Shown here one piece after another: positions 9,550 to 17,752 of a DNA stretch of 64,000 nucleotides; within the stretch, counting starts at the first letter, position 1; every line of letters begins with the position of its first letter. The DNA lies in NCBI RefSeq assembly GCF_000758545.1, contig NZ_CP009279.1:2728001-2792000 (forward strand), given 5' to 3'. A program made the translations under genes and the position numbers. A model generated the notes under the pieces. That model was not told the DNA's origin and ran no database searches. It was given only the letters and a program-made list of their open reading frames with translations. Source of the DNA: Paenibacillus sp. FSL H7-0737. GTDB taxonomy: Bacteria > Bacillota > Bacilli > Paenibacillales > Paenibacillaceae.

Positions 9550-10323
9550 TTGATCAGAACAGTTCATGCCAGCGATATTGGCCGAGTGCGCTCTGTCAAT
9601 GAGGATTCGGTCTGGATCGGCGCGACGCGCCACGGTTATACACTCGGCATAATTGCCGATGGGATGGGTGGACATCAGGCTGGTGAAACCGCGAGCAGGC
9701 TTGCTTTGGAGACGATGAGGAATACCCTAGACGGGCTCCTGCCTGAGCTTCAGGACGAAGCACTGCGTGATGCGTTATCAGCTGCTATTTTGGAAGCTAA
9801 CAGCACTGTCTTCAAGGAGGCTTCCAGCAACGATAAGTACCACAATATGGGTACTACTGTCGTTGCTGCCCTGATGAATGGTTCAAACGGATATATTGGC
9901 CATATCGGAGACAGCAGAGCCTATTTAATAAAGGACAGTGCAGCAGTTCAATTAACCGAAGATCACACGCTAGTCAATGAGCTGTTCAAGAACGGTCAGA
10001 TCAGTGTGGAGGAATTAGATAATCATCCGAGACGGAATGTGCTGACGAGAGCACTTGGAACAGATGCTGAGGTGCTGGTTGATTTAGCCCCTGTTACCTT
10101 GCTACCTGGGGAACTTTTGCTTCTCTGCAGTGATGGTTTAAGTAATTTTGTTAACAATGAGCATTTGGGCAAGGTAGCGGGAATACATGAGATACCGTTA
10201 GAGGAAAGAGCGGACCGCTTACTTCAGTTGGCACTGCTTGCTGGCGGCGGCGATAATATTAGCGTCGCTTTGTTAGAACATCATGGAGAGGCCGCTGTGC
10301 CCGAAACAAAGGAGTGGGATTGA
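9550..10323 (+). CDS. prpC: PP2C-family Ser/Thr protein phosphatase (Stp1/PrpC)
   Basis: 257 residues from a TTG start with TGAGGAT just upstream. Metal-dependent phosphatase that reverses phosphorylation by the neighbouring kinase PrkC. The PP2C motifs are visible in order: NEDS, ADGMGGHQAGETAS, GHIGDSRAY, CSDGLSN and GGDNISV, whose Asp residues bind the two metal ions. Length matches B. subtilis PrpC (254). Its stop overlaps the start of prkC, so phosphatase and kinase are made together. Confidence 0.95.
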   Translation: MIRTVHASDIGRVRSVNEDSVWIGATRHGYTLGIIADGMGGHQAGETASRLALETMRNTLDGLLPELQDEALRDALSAAILEANSTVFKEASSNDKYHNMGTTVVAALMNGSNGYIGHIGDSRAYLIKDSAAVQLTEDHTLVNELFKNGQISVEELDNHPRRNVLTRALGTDAEVLVDLAPVTLLPGELLLLCSDGLSNFVNNEHLGKVAGIHEIPLEERADRLLQLALLAGGGDNISVALLEHHGEAAVPETKEWD

Positions 10324-12590
10324 TGATCGGTCACGAACTGGGCGGCCGTTACCAAGTCATCGAACGGATCGGCGGAGGTGGAATGGCGCTCGTCTATAGA
10401 GCACATGACATTCTTTTAAACCGAAACGTCGCCATCAAAGTATTGCGTAATCAATTTGTTCATGACGAGGAATTTATCCGCCGTTTTAGGCGTGAGGCGC
10501 AATCAGCTGCATCTTTGTCTCATCCGAATGTGGTTAGTATTTACGATGTAGGACAAGAAGACGAAATTCATTATATTGTCATGGAATATATTGAGGGCAA
10601 GAATCTTAATGAAATTATAAAAGAACGAGCGCCATTACAGGTTGACGAGTCCGTAAGGATCGCTTCACAAATCTGTGATGCACTTGATCACGCTCATCAG
10701 AATCAAATTATTCATCGGGATATTAAACCACATAATATATTGATCGGGCGCAATGGCCGGGTGAAGGTAACGGATTTCGGTATTGCTCGTGCGGTAACAT
10801 CTACTACCATTACTCAGACAGGCTCTGTAGTAGGTTCCGTTCATTATTTCTCACCAGAGCATGCCAAAGGTGTCTCAACAGGAGAGAAATCCGACCTGTA
10901 TTCATTAGGGATTGTACTCTATCAAATGCTTACCGGAAGTCTTCCATTCTTAGGGGAGAGTCCGATTAGCGTAGCTCTAAAGCATCTGCAAGAAGAGTTT
11001 GAAGAGCCAAGGCTCATAAATCCACTTATTCCGCAAAGCGTTGAGAATGTAATTCTAAGATCGATGCGTAAAAATCCGGAAGAGCGTTATCAGTCTGCAA
11101 AGCAAATGCTGCAGGATTTAGAAACCTGCTTGTTGCCTGAGCGCCGTAGTGAAGCAAAAGTTCTTTTTAACGATGAGGAAGACGAGGATCGAACGCGGGT
11201 AATACCAGCGATTAAACCGATCCAAAGAAGCAATGGAAATCGTAATCATCGCCACGACCGGATGGATAATGATGAAGATGATGATGACGATCCGGTACCT
11301 GTGAAAAAAGGTAAAAAACAATGGACTAAACCTGCATTATGGATTGGTTTAACTTTAGTGTTACTGCTGGCTATGGCCAGTCTCGTGTGGTACGTTAAAT
11401 CCCAATTAGTTGTTCCTGAGGTATCGGTTCCTTACGTGGTCGGTAAACAGCTGGAACAAGCGAAGACTGAACTTGAGGATTTGGGGCTTGAGGTTGCTGA
11501 TCCTATACTGTATGACTACAGTCCGAATTTCGAAGAGAATGTGGTCATGAAGCAAAGTAGGGAAAAGGACGCCAAAGTGAAAAAGGGAGCCTCCCTAATA
11601 CTAACTGTGAATACGGCGAAACCATTAACTAAGATGCCAGATGTTACAAATTTAAGCTTTGACGAAGCGGTTAAAGCGCTGATGGCAAAGGGTGTACCCC
11701 AGAATCAAATTAAGAATGAACCTCTCTTCGATGAAAATACGGCGGTGGGTAAGGTTGTAAAATCAGACCCAGCCTTTGACAGCGAGTTTGATCCTGAGTC
11801 GGTTTCAATCATCCTCTACGTTAGCAAAGGAGAAGAAAGTGTCACGATGCCAGACCTCATCGGTAAGACGGAGAGTGAAGCTAAGGCGCTTTTGGAAGAA
11901 TCCAAACTGGTCCTCGGAGATGTAAAGGAAGAATCCAGCTTCACAGTTGATGAAGGTAAGGTAACGAAAACTTGGGCTTATGAGAAAGGTACCTCTGTTC
12001 CACCTGGAACAGCGATTACGATTTACTTAAGTACAGGTTATCCACCTGAAGCCCTGAATTATACCTTTAATGTACCAGTAGCTCCTGCACAGGATGGAAA
12101 GAAGAGCAAGATTCGAATTGAGTTCGTTGATGCGCGCAATAATGGTGAGAAACAAGATTGGGGAACGCGTACCATTGGAAAGAGCCAAGTGCTGTCCGTT
12201 AATCTAGTGCTTGCTCCGAATAAAGATGGCTCTGTTATTGTTACCCGAGATGGTGTGCTTTTAGACACTTATGTGATTCCATATATTGATGCGAAGAATG
12301 GCACGGTGCAAGAACCTGAACCACCGACGATTCCGACTCCGCAGCCGACTCAGACACCGATAGATCCTACACCTACTGCTGAACCGACCATTGAGCCTGA
12401 GATCCTGCCTCCAAGTTCAGACAACGAAGGGTCTACTAATACTGGATCAGCCAATCAGACGGGATTCCTTACTAACAATTCGGTGAATAATGAATCGACC
12501 AATAGTGGTAACAACAAGAACAGTAATAAAAATGGTGACAAGCATAATAATAAAAACAAAGACAAATCTAAAGATAAAAGCGATAACTAA
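10323..12590 (+). CDS. prkC: PASTA-domain Ser/Thr protein kinase
   Basis: 755 residues. Membrane kinase that senses muropeptides or lipid II and controls growth, stationary phase and spore germination. Kinase domain: glycine loop IGGGGMALVYRA, VAIKVL, catalytic HRDIKPHNIL and DFGIAR. A cytoplasmic Asp/Glu-rich linker precedes a membrane helix near residues 337-358. Outside there are three PASTA repeats (near 364-435, 436-505, 506-575), then a beta-type domain of about 100 residues. A Pro/Thr-rich segment and an Asn/Lys/Asp-rich tail follow, making it longer than the 648-residue B. subtilis protein. GTG at 10314 lies within the GGAGTG ribosome site, so ATG 10323 is chosen; it overlaps the prpC stop. 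Confidence 0.94.
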   Translation: MIGHELGGRYQVIERIGGGGMALVYRAHDILLNRNVAIKVLRNQFVHDEEFIRRFRREAQSAASLSHPNVVSIYDVGQEDEIHYIVMEYIEGKNLNEIIKERAPLQVDESVRIASQICDALDHAHQNQIIHRDIKPHNILIGRNGRVKVTDFGIARAVTSTTITQTGSVVGSVHYFSPEHAKGVSTGEKSDLYSLGIVLYQMLTGSLPFLGESPISVALKHLQEEFEEPRLINPLIPQSVENVILRSMRKNPEERYQSAKQMLQDLETCLLPERRSEAKVLFNDEEDEDRTRVIPAIKPIQRSNGNRNHRHDRMDNDEDDDDDPVPVKKGKKQWTKPALWIGLTLVLLLAMASLVWYVKSQLVVPEVSVPYVVGKQLEQAKTELEDLGLEVADPILYDYSPNFEENVVMKQSREKDAKVKKGASLILTVNTAKPLTKMPDVTNLSFDEAVKALMAKGVPQNQIKNEPLFDENTAVGKVVKSDPAFDSEFDPESVSIILYVSKGEESVTMPDLIGKTESEAKALLEESKLVLGDVKEESSFTVDEGKVTKTWAYEKGTSVPPGTAITIYLSTGYPPEALNYTFNVPVAPAQDGKKSKIRIEFVDARNNGEKQDWGTRTIGKSQVLSVNLVLAPNKDGSVIVTRDGVLLDTYVIPYIDAKNGTVQEPEPPTIPTPQPTQTPIDPTPTAEPTIEPEILPPSSDNEGSTNTGSANQTGFLTNNSVNNESTNSGNNKNSNKNGDKHNNKNKDKSKDKSDN

Positions 12591-12625
12591 TCAGGACAGA
12601 AGTGCTTGAATAGTTGTGGCAGCGA

Positions 12626-12660
12626 AGTGACCCGGGGATGTTCAAACTTGGGTCATTTTC
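12626..12660 (+). terminator. Possible weak terminator between prkC and rsgA
   Basis: AGTGACCC pairs with GGGTCATT (one G-U pair) around a 16-base loop, followed by TTTC. The U-tract is short, so read-through to rsgA is likely. Confidence 0.4.
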
Positions 12661-12690
12661 GCAAAATCAGGAGAGGAAGGCTCACTATGT

Positions 12691-13596
12691 ATGCCTGAAG
12701 GAATAATAGTAAAGGCGTTAAGCGGATATTATTACGTAAAACCGCTTCGTGAAGGATTAATTGCAACAGAGGAAGTTTCAGTTCAATGCAGAGGCCGAGG
12801 CATACTTAAGAAAAAGGGGATCGCTCCTCTTGTAGGTGACCGCGTGATCTATATGCTGACTGAGCATGGTGAAGGGATGGTGGATGAGCTTCTCCCTAGA
12901 GAATCTGAGTTAATTCGTCCACCTGTAGCGAATGTAAGCCTTGCCGTTCTATTATTTTCTGTGCGGGAACCTGATATGAACCTGAATCTATTGGACAAGT
13001 TCCTAGTTCATATTGAGCACTCGGGACTGGAACCTTTAATCGTTCTGACCAAACAGGATTTGGCTAATGATAATGGTGAAGCCACTAAGTATGTTAAAGA
13101 GCTCTATGAAGATATTGGTTATGAAGTGATGGTTACAAGCTCAATTACAGGAGCTGGCAGTGATGAACTAAGAGAGCGGCTTACTGGTGGTATTAGTGTA
13201 TTTGCCGGACAATCTGGGGTAGGAAAGTCGACCTTATTGAATCGTATTGTGCCAGGACTTAAACTGGAGACAGGTGAGATCAGCTTACGTTTGGGCCGTG
13301 GTCGTCATACTACCCGACATGTAGAATTGATGGATATTGGCGGGGGCGGCTTTGTAGCGGATACCCCTGGTTTTAGTCAGCTTGATTTTCTTGAGCTTGG
13401 GGTTGAAGAGCTCTCTACTTGTTTCCGTGAATTTGCAAACTATGCTGGGGATTGTAAATTCCGTGGTTGTAGTCATCAGCATGAACCAGGCTGCCGAGTT
13501 ATCGAGGCATGGAAAGCTGGAAATATCGCTGATAGCCGGTATGAACATTACAAATTATTTTTTAATGAAATGAAAGATAAAAAGCGGAGGTACTAA
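12691..13596 (+). CDS. rsgA: Ribosome small-subunit-dependent GTPase RsgA (YloQ)
   Basis: 301 residues. A circularly permuted GTPase that checks 30S subunit maturation. An N-terminal OB fold is followed by the permuted G motifs: G4 TKQD (about 116), then G1 GQSGVGKS (about 173-180) and G3 DTPGF (about 224). The C-terminal zinc knuckle reads C-x5-C-x-H-x5-C (CKFRGCSHQHEPGC). ATG 12691 is preceded by AGGAGAGGAAGG. It follows prkC and precedes rpe by three bases, as in B. subtilis. Confidence 0.95.
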   Translation: MPEGIIVKALSGYYYVKPLREGLIATEEVSVQCRGRGILKKKGIAPLVGDRVIYMLTEHGEGMVDELLPRESELIRPPVANVSLAVLLFSVREPDMNLNLLDKFLVHIEHSGLEPLIVLTKQDLANDNGEATKYVKELYEDIGYEVMVTSSITGAGSDELRERLTGGISVFAGQSGVGKSTLLNRIVPGLKLETGEISLRLGRGRHTTRHVELMDIGGGGFVADTPGFSQLDFLELGVEELSTCFREFANYAGDCKFRGCSHQHEPGCRVIEAWKAGNIADSRYEHYKLFFNEMKDKKRRY

Positions 13597-13599
13597 GTC

Positions 13600-14265
13600 A
13601 TGATACGAATTGCACCATCTATATTGTCTGCCGATTTCGCAAGTTTAGGTTCAGAGGTTGCAGAAGCTGAGGTCAGTGGCGGGGATTGGATCCATGTGGA
13701 TGTAATGGACGGGCATTTTGTGCCGAATATAACGCTTGGTCCACCAATCGTAAAAGCGGTCTCGTTACATACGAAACTTCCACTAGACGTTCACTTAATG
13801 ATTGAGTCTCCAGAACGTTATATTTCTGATTTTGCTGCCGCAGGCGCTAGTGTGATTACTGTTCACGCTGAGGCTTGCGTTCATTTACACCGTGTGGTGC
13901 ATCAGATCAAGGAATTGGGTCTTAAGGCAGGAGTAGCTATTAATCCTGGCACTCCGGCATCAGCGGTGCGTGAGGTGCTTGAGGATGTGGATATGATTCT
14001 CGTGATGACCGTCAATCCTGGCTTTGGAGGTCAAGCATTCATTCCTAACACGTTGCGCAAAATTACTCAAATTAGAGAATGGGCGAATGAAGTCAATCCA
14101 GATCTACTTATTGAAGTCGATGGTGGTGTTTCGGAAGCTACAGCGCCATTGGTTGTCGGTGCAGGAGCGGATGTTTTGGTTGCAGGAAATGCAGTTTTTG
14201 GCCGGAGTGATCGTGCTGCAGCGATCCTTGAGATTCGAGAAGCAGCGGAAGCGGCACTTCGTTAA
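13600..14265 (+). CDS. rpe: Ribulose-phosphate 3-epimerase
   Basis: 221 residues. Interconverts ribulose 5-phosphate and xylulose 5-phosphate in the pentose phosphate pathway. TIM-barrel enzyme with conserved HVDVMDGHFVPN, the LDVHLM strand, VNPGFGGQAF and EVDGGV, which carry the metal ligands and catalytic Asp residues. AGCGGAGG lies just before ATG 13600, three bases after rsgA. The B. subtilis order has thiN next; here rpe is followed by a terminator and spoVM. Other pentose phosphate genes (transaldolase, rpiA) appear later in the window. Confidence 0.95.
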   Translation: MIRIAPSILSADFASLGSEVAEAEVSGGDWIHVDVMDGHFVPNITLGPPIVKAVSLHTKLPLDVHLMIESPERYISDFAAAGASVITVHAEACVHLHRVVHQIKELGLKAGVAINPGTPASAVREVLEDVDMILVMTVNPGFGGQAFIPNTLRKITQIREWANEVNPDLLIEVDGGVSEATAPLVVGAGADVLVAGNAVFGRSDRAAAILEIREAAEAALR

Positions 14266-14319
14266 AAAAATAGGCTATTACGACTAAAGGTATAGGCCAA
14301 GTCCTCGACGCATAAATAT

Positions 14320-14357
14320 GGTTACATGAGCAGAAATCTCATGTAGCCTTTTTTGTT
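14320..14357 (+). terminator. Intrinsic terminator after rpe
   Basis: An 11-base-pair stem GGTTACATGAG / CTCATGTAGCC (with one G-U pair) and a seven-base loop, followed by TTTTTTGTTTT. It marks the end of the rlmN-rpe transcription run. Confidence 0.85.
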
Positions 14358-14441
14358 TTGGCAGGGAGGACTGCAGTACGTTACCGTTAGAACAAGAAGA
14401 AAGTCTCCTGCGTACGGCATGAATTGATGGGAGGGTAAACC

Positions 14442-14522
14442 ATGAAATTTTACACGTTTAAGCTGCCAAGGTTTTTGGGAGGTTTTGTTAAAGCGATTTT
14501 GAACACATTTCAGAAGAGTTGA
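14442..14522 (+). CDS. spoVM: Stage V sporulation protein M, 26-residue amphipathic peptide
   Basis: A 26-codon gene, ATG at 14442 and TGA at 14520-14522, with GGGAGGG at 14430-14436 as ribosome site. The peptide starts MKFYTFKLPRFLGGFVKA and ends with KS, closely matching B. subtilis SpoVM including the conserved Pro at residue 9 and the Gly-Gly pair. SpoVM recognises the convex outer forespore membrane and anchors SpoIVA, so coat and cortex assembly depend on it. It occupies the same place, just before rpmB, as in B. subtilis. It is too short for usual gene callers but the match leaves little doubt. Confidence 0.95.
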   Translation: MKFYTFKLPRFLGGFVKAILNTFQKS

Positions 14523-14552
14523 TCTTGGGCTTGGAACAGAAAAGAAAACATG

Positions 14553-14588
14553 AAAAAAAGCACCTTACAAATGTAAAGGGTGCTTTTT
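14553..14588. terminator. Bidirectional terminator between spoVM and rpmB
   Basis: AAAAAGCACC / GGTGCTTTTT arms with an inner TTAC/GTAA pairing, A-run on one side and T-run on the other. It serves spoVM on the + strand and rpmB on the - strand, which converge here. Confidence 0.85.
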
Positions 14589-14630
14589 GCTTCATATGAG
14601 TGATCGCTCGGTCTTTAAAATTGCAAAAGA

Positions 14631-14819
14631 CTAAACGCGTTCAACTTTACCGGCTTTCAAAGCACGGGTGCTGACGTACACGCGTTTTGGTTTACCGTTC
14701 ACGAGGATACGGACCTTCTGAACGTTAACTCCCCAAGTACGACGGTTGCGGTTATTGGCGTGAGACACGTTGTTACCGCTGCTCGGTTTCTTGCCTGTTA
14801 CTGCACATTTGCGGGACAT
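14631..14819 (-). CDS. rpmB: Ribosomal protein L28
   Basis: 62 residues on the - strand, starting [17 protein letters not shown] and containing [20 protein letters not shown], the L28 signature. It is a component of the 50S subunit. Only one cysteine is present, so this is a zinc-free L28 like that of B. subtilis. It has GGAGGTGT just upstream of ATG 14819 and its own promoter. It is divergent from fakA and convergent with spoVM, the normal arrangement for this locus. Confidence 0.96.
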   Translation of the reverse strand: MSRKCAVTGKKPSSGNNVSHANNRNRRTWGVNVQKVRILVNGKPKRVYVSTRALKAGKVERV

Positions 14820-14867
14820 AGATTACACCTCCTTATTCCTAACACCTGCATAAAACAATACTTATCT

Positions 14868-14897
14868 ATAATATCACAGCAAATTTTGCTACGTCAA
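14868..14897 (-). promoter_or_regulatory. Sigma-A promoter of rpmB
   Basis: On the - strand TTGACG (14897-14892), an 18-base spacer and TATTAT (14873-14868), leaving a leader of about 40 bases to the rpmB start. Confidence 0.65.
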
Positions 14898-15010
14898 CCG
14901 ATTCAAAAACATTTATTTCTTTTAATACTTATAGTACAATGTAAATTAGTGCATTATGTCCTGTTAATCATAGAATGATTAGGCATGAAGTTAGGAAGGG
15001 GAATTCTCAA

Positions 15011-16795
15011 TTGAGTAAGCGTTCTATAAACGGAACAGATTTTACCGCTATGGTATTGGCTGGAGCGGATAAGCTGCAACAGCATGCAGAACACGTCAAT
15101 TCCCTAAATGTTTTTCCGGTTCCAGACGGAGATACCGGAACTAACATGAATTTGACGATGACCGCAGGTTCGAATGAATTGAAGAAAAATAATACAACGT
15201 CTGTCGGTCAATGTGCAGGTGTACTCTCTAAGGGCTTGTTAATGGGCGCACGGGGGAACTCCGGAGTTATTTTATCTCAATTGTTCAGAGGGTTTAGCAG
15301 ATCTGCAGCTCAACATGATGAGCTGAACACACAGCAATTTGCTGCTGCATTGCAAAGCGGAGTGGACGCAGCCTATAAAGCAGTTGTAAAGCCTGTAGAA
15401 GGAACTATTCTTACAGTGGCTAAAGAGGCTGCAAGACATGCTGTCTACTATGCTCGCCGAACTACAGATGTTACAGAGCTCATGACAGAGGTATTGGCCA
15501 AAGCAAAGGAAGCCTTAGCCTATACACCGGAACAATTGCCTGTCTTGAAGCAAGTCGGTGTCGTAGACTCTGGAGGTCAAGGACTGGTCTATATTTATGA
15601 AGGGTTTCACCAGCATCTGACGAGCGGAAGCTCCGGTGTATCTGAACCTGTAAAAGGACAACCTCAGGCACCAGTCGTGCCAACACCGGTACCGGTGTTA
15701 AAGAAACCTGAAAGCGAACTGTCTTCTGTACAGTCTTCTGCGCAATCACAGCTTTCAACAGAGGACATAGAATTTCTATATGATATGGAGTTCTTCATTA
15801 ATCGCCAGTTAGGCGGTAACGTGAGAACGGACTTTGATGAGGAAACCTTTAGGAAAGCGTTGTCAGTAAATGGAGATTCCATTATTGTAATTTCGGATGA
15901 TGAAACCATTAAAGTGCATGTGCATTCCAAGGCTCCAGGTGAAGTTTTGAATCTGGCACTCCTCTATGGGGAAATTACGCAGATTCATATTCTCAATATG
16001 CGTGAGCAACACCGCGACTTGTTAACTGCAGGGATGGATATTGCACCTATGCCAGATGTTTTCGCGGATATGCCGGATGAGCAGAGCCGTGTACAATCAG
16101 CTCCAGCCGAACCACCAGCAGATGATTTGGCACCTTACGGCTTCATCGCAGTATCATCAGGCGCTGGGATTGCAGATATTTTCAAAAGCCTCGGTGTGGA
16201 CGTAGTCCTAGCTGGAGGTCAGACTATGAACCCTAGCACAGAGGATTTCGTGAACGCGATTTCTTCCATCTCTGCGAAGCATGTTTACATTCTGCCGAAT
16301 AACTCTAATATTGTTCTTGCCGCTCAGCAAGCTAAGGAGCTCTTGGAAGGCGAACGTGAGATTACGGTTATTCCAAGCAAAAGCATTCCTCAAGGAATCG
16401 CTGCAGCCTTCGCGTTCCAAGAAGAGGATTCCGTGGAGACTAATTCTGGGAACATGCTAGAAGCAATCTCACAGGTCAAGTCAGGACAAGTAACAAATGC
16501 TGTCCGTGATACAAGCTTTGATGATCTGGAGATTAAATCCGGGCAATTTATCGGAATTTCGAACTCCAAAATTGTCGCTGCCGCAGATGATCTGTTAGCT
16601 GCAAGTCAGGCGCTGCTGTCCAATATGCTTGAGAATGGCGATGAAATCGTCACGATCCTTATTGGAGCAGAAACTGATTCTGAGGTCACAGATTCCTTAA
16701 GCGAGTGGCTGGAAGAGACTTACCCGAATGTGGAAGTAGAGATTCATGAGGGTGGCCAACCCCTTTATTATTATCTTTTCTCCGTAGAGCCATAG
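15011..16795 (+). CDS. fakA: Fatty acid kinase ATP-binding subunit FakA (YloV; DhaL/Dak2-type)
   Basis: 594 residues from TTG 15011, with AGGAAGGGG nine bases upstream; an upstream in-frame ATG at 14975 lacks a ribosome site. FakA phosphorylates fatty acids held by a FakB partner, feeding exogenous fatty acids into phospholipids. The N-terminal DhaL domain shows NVFPVPDGDTGTNM, whose Asp residues bind Mg-ATP, and GARGNSGVILSQ. A middle domain and the C-terminal DUF1949/FakB-interacting region (APYGFIAVSSGAGI onward) follow. A Pro/Val/Ser-rich linker near residues 205-240 makes it longer than YloV (about 553). The next gene is a DegV/FakB protein, a natural partner. Confidence 0.9.
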   Translation: MSKRSINGTDFTAMVLAGADKLQQHAEHVNSLNVFPVPDGDTGTNMNLTMTAGSNELKKNNTTSVGQCAGVLSKGLLMGARGNSGVILSQLFRGFSRSAAQHDELNTQQFAAALQSGVDAAYKAVVKPVEGTILTVAKEAARHAVYYARRTTDVTELMTEVLAKAKEALAYTPEQLPVLKQVGVVDSGGQGLVYIYEGFHQHLTSGSSGVSEPVKGQPQAPVVPTPVPVLKKPESELSSVQSSAQSQLSTEDIEFLYDMEFFINRQLGGNVRTDFDEETFRKALSVNGDSIIVISDDETIKVHVHSKAPGEVLNLALLYGEITQIHILNMREQHRDLLTAGMDIAPMPDVFADMPDEQSRVQSAPAEPPADDLAPYGFIAVSSGAGIADIFKSLGVDVVLAGGQTMNPSTEDFVNAISSISAKHVYILPNNSNIVLAAQQAKELLEGEREITVIPSKSIPQGIAAAFAFQEEDSVETNSGNMLEAISQVKSGQVTNAVRDTSFDDLEIKSGQFIGISNSKIVAAADDLLAASQALLSNMLENGDEIVTILIGAETDSEVTDSLSEWLEETYPNVEVEIHEGGQPLYYYLFSVEP

Positions 16796-16879
16796 GTAGA
16801 TGCTGAGGGTTCTATAACAGTTCAGGAGCAACTTGCTAATTACGTAGTTGGCAAAATTATAGTATGGGGGAGATAATCC

Positions 16880-17743
16880 ATGAATCGTACCATTATCGTC
16901 ACCGACAGCACATCTGATATCCCGCCAGCAATGGCGGAAACGTATGGCATTGAGGTCGTCCCTTTGACCTTGATGTTCGGCGAAGAGGCTTTCCGGGACA
17001 ATCTGGATATGACGCCGGAGCAGTTCTATGAGCGACTTCCCCGCTCGTCACAGTTGCCGACTACTTCTCAACCCTCACCGGTTGAATACATGAATGTGTA
17101 TCGAGATATTTTGGAACGTTACCCGGGAAGTCCTATCCTTTCGTTTCATATTTCTTCTGGACTAAGCGGTACGTACCAATCAGCACTATTGGCTAAATCG
17201 ATGTTGGAGGAAGAGGGAGAAGGGATCACTGTAGTAGATTCTCTCTCCGCTTCTTACGGTTTTGGATTTATGGTGGTGGAAGCCGCCAGATTGGCTGCTG
17301 AAGATAAGAGTCCCGAAGCGATTCTTGAAGCTGTAGAAAGTCTGCGCCAATCTCGTAAGCTTTACTTCTTGGTAGATACACTTGAATATTTACAAAAAGG
17401 CGGGAGAATCGGAAAGGCCTCGGCCATTCTGGGAACGCTTCTTAATATTAAGCCGATCCTGTCTATTGATGCAGAAGGAATAATATATGCGGTGGAGAAA
17501 GTTAGAGGCCGTAAGAAGGCTATTGCCCGTATGATTGAATTATTTAAGAAGGATATTCAAGGTGTAGACAAAATCAATGTGGCCGTGGGTCATACGGCTG
17601 AACCGGCTTCCGGTGAAGAGTTCCTGAAAGAGCTGTCAGGACATTTTACACTAGAAGAGAAAGTGCTGACGAACGTCGGCCCTGTCGTGGGCAGCCATGT
17701 CGGAAACGGTACGTTAGCTGTATTCATTTGGCCTGCAAAATGA
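16880..17743 (+). CDS. DegV-family fatty-acid-binding protein (FakB-type)
   Basis: 287 residues, ATG 16880 with GGGGGAGA upstream. DegV/FakB proteins bind a fatty acid and present it to FakA for phosphorylation. Visible signatures: IIVTDSTSDIPPAMA at the N terminus, SQPSPVEY, the SSGLSGTYQSA loop (which contacts the acyl carboxylate in the family) and GGRIGKASAILGTLLNIKPIL. It follows fakA by 84 bases, the spacing of a co-transcribed pair. In B. subtilis the serine dehydratase genes occupy this position, so this pairing is more direct evidence of a Fak system. Fatty-acid specificity cannot be read from sequence. Confidence 0.9.
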   Translation: MNRTIIVTDSTSDIPPAMAETYGIEVVPLTLMFGEEAFRDNLDMTPEQFYERLPRSSQLPTTSQPSPVEYMNVYRDILERYPGSPILSFHISSGLSGTYQSALLAKSMLEEEGEGITVVDSLSASYGFGFMVVEAARLAAEDKSPEAILEAVESLRQSRKLYFLVDTLEYLQKGGRIGKASAILGTLLNIKPILSIDAEGIIYAVEKVRGRKKAIARMIELFKKDIQGVDKINVAVGHTAEPASGEEFLKELSGHFTLEEKVLTNVGPVVGSHVGNGTLAVFIWPAK

Positions 17744-17752
17744 GGGATGAAT

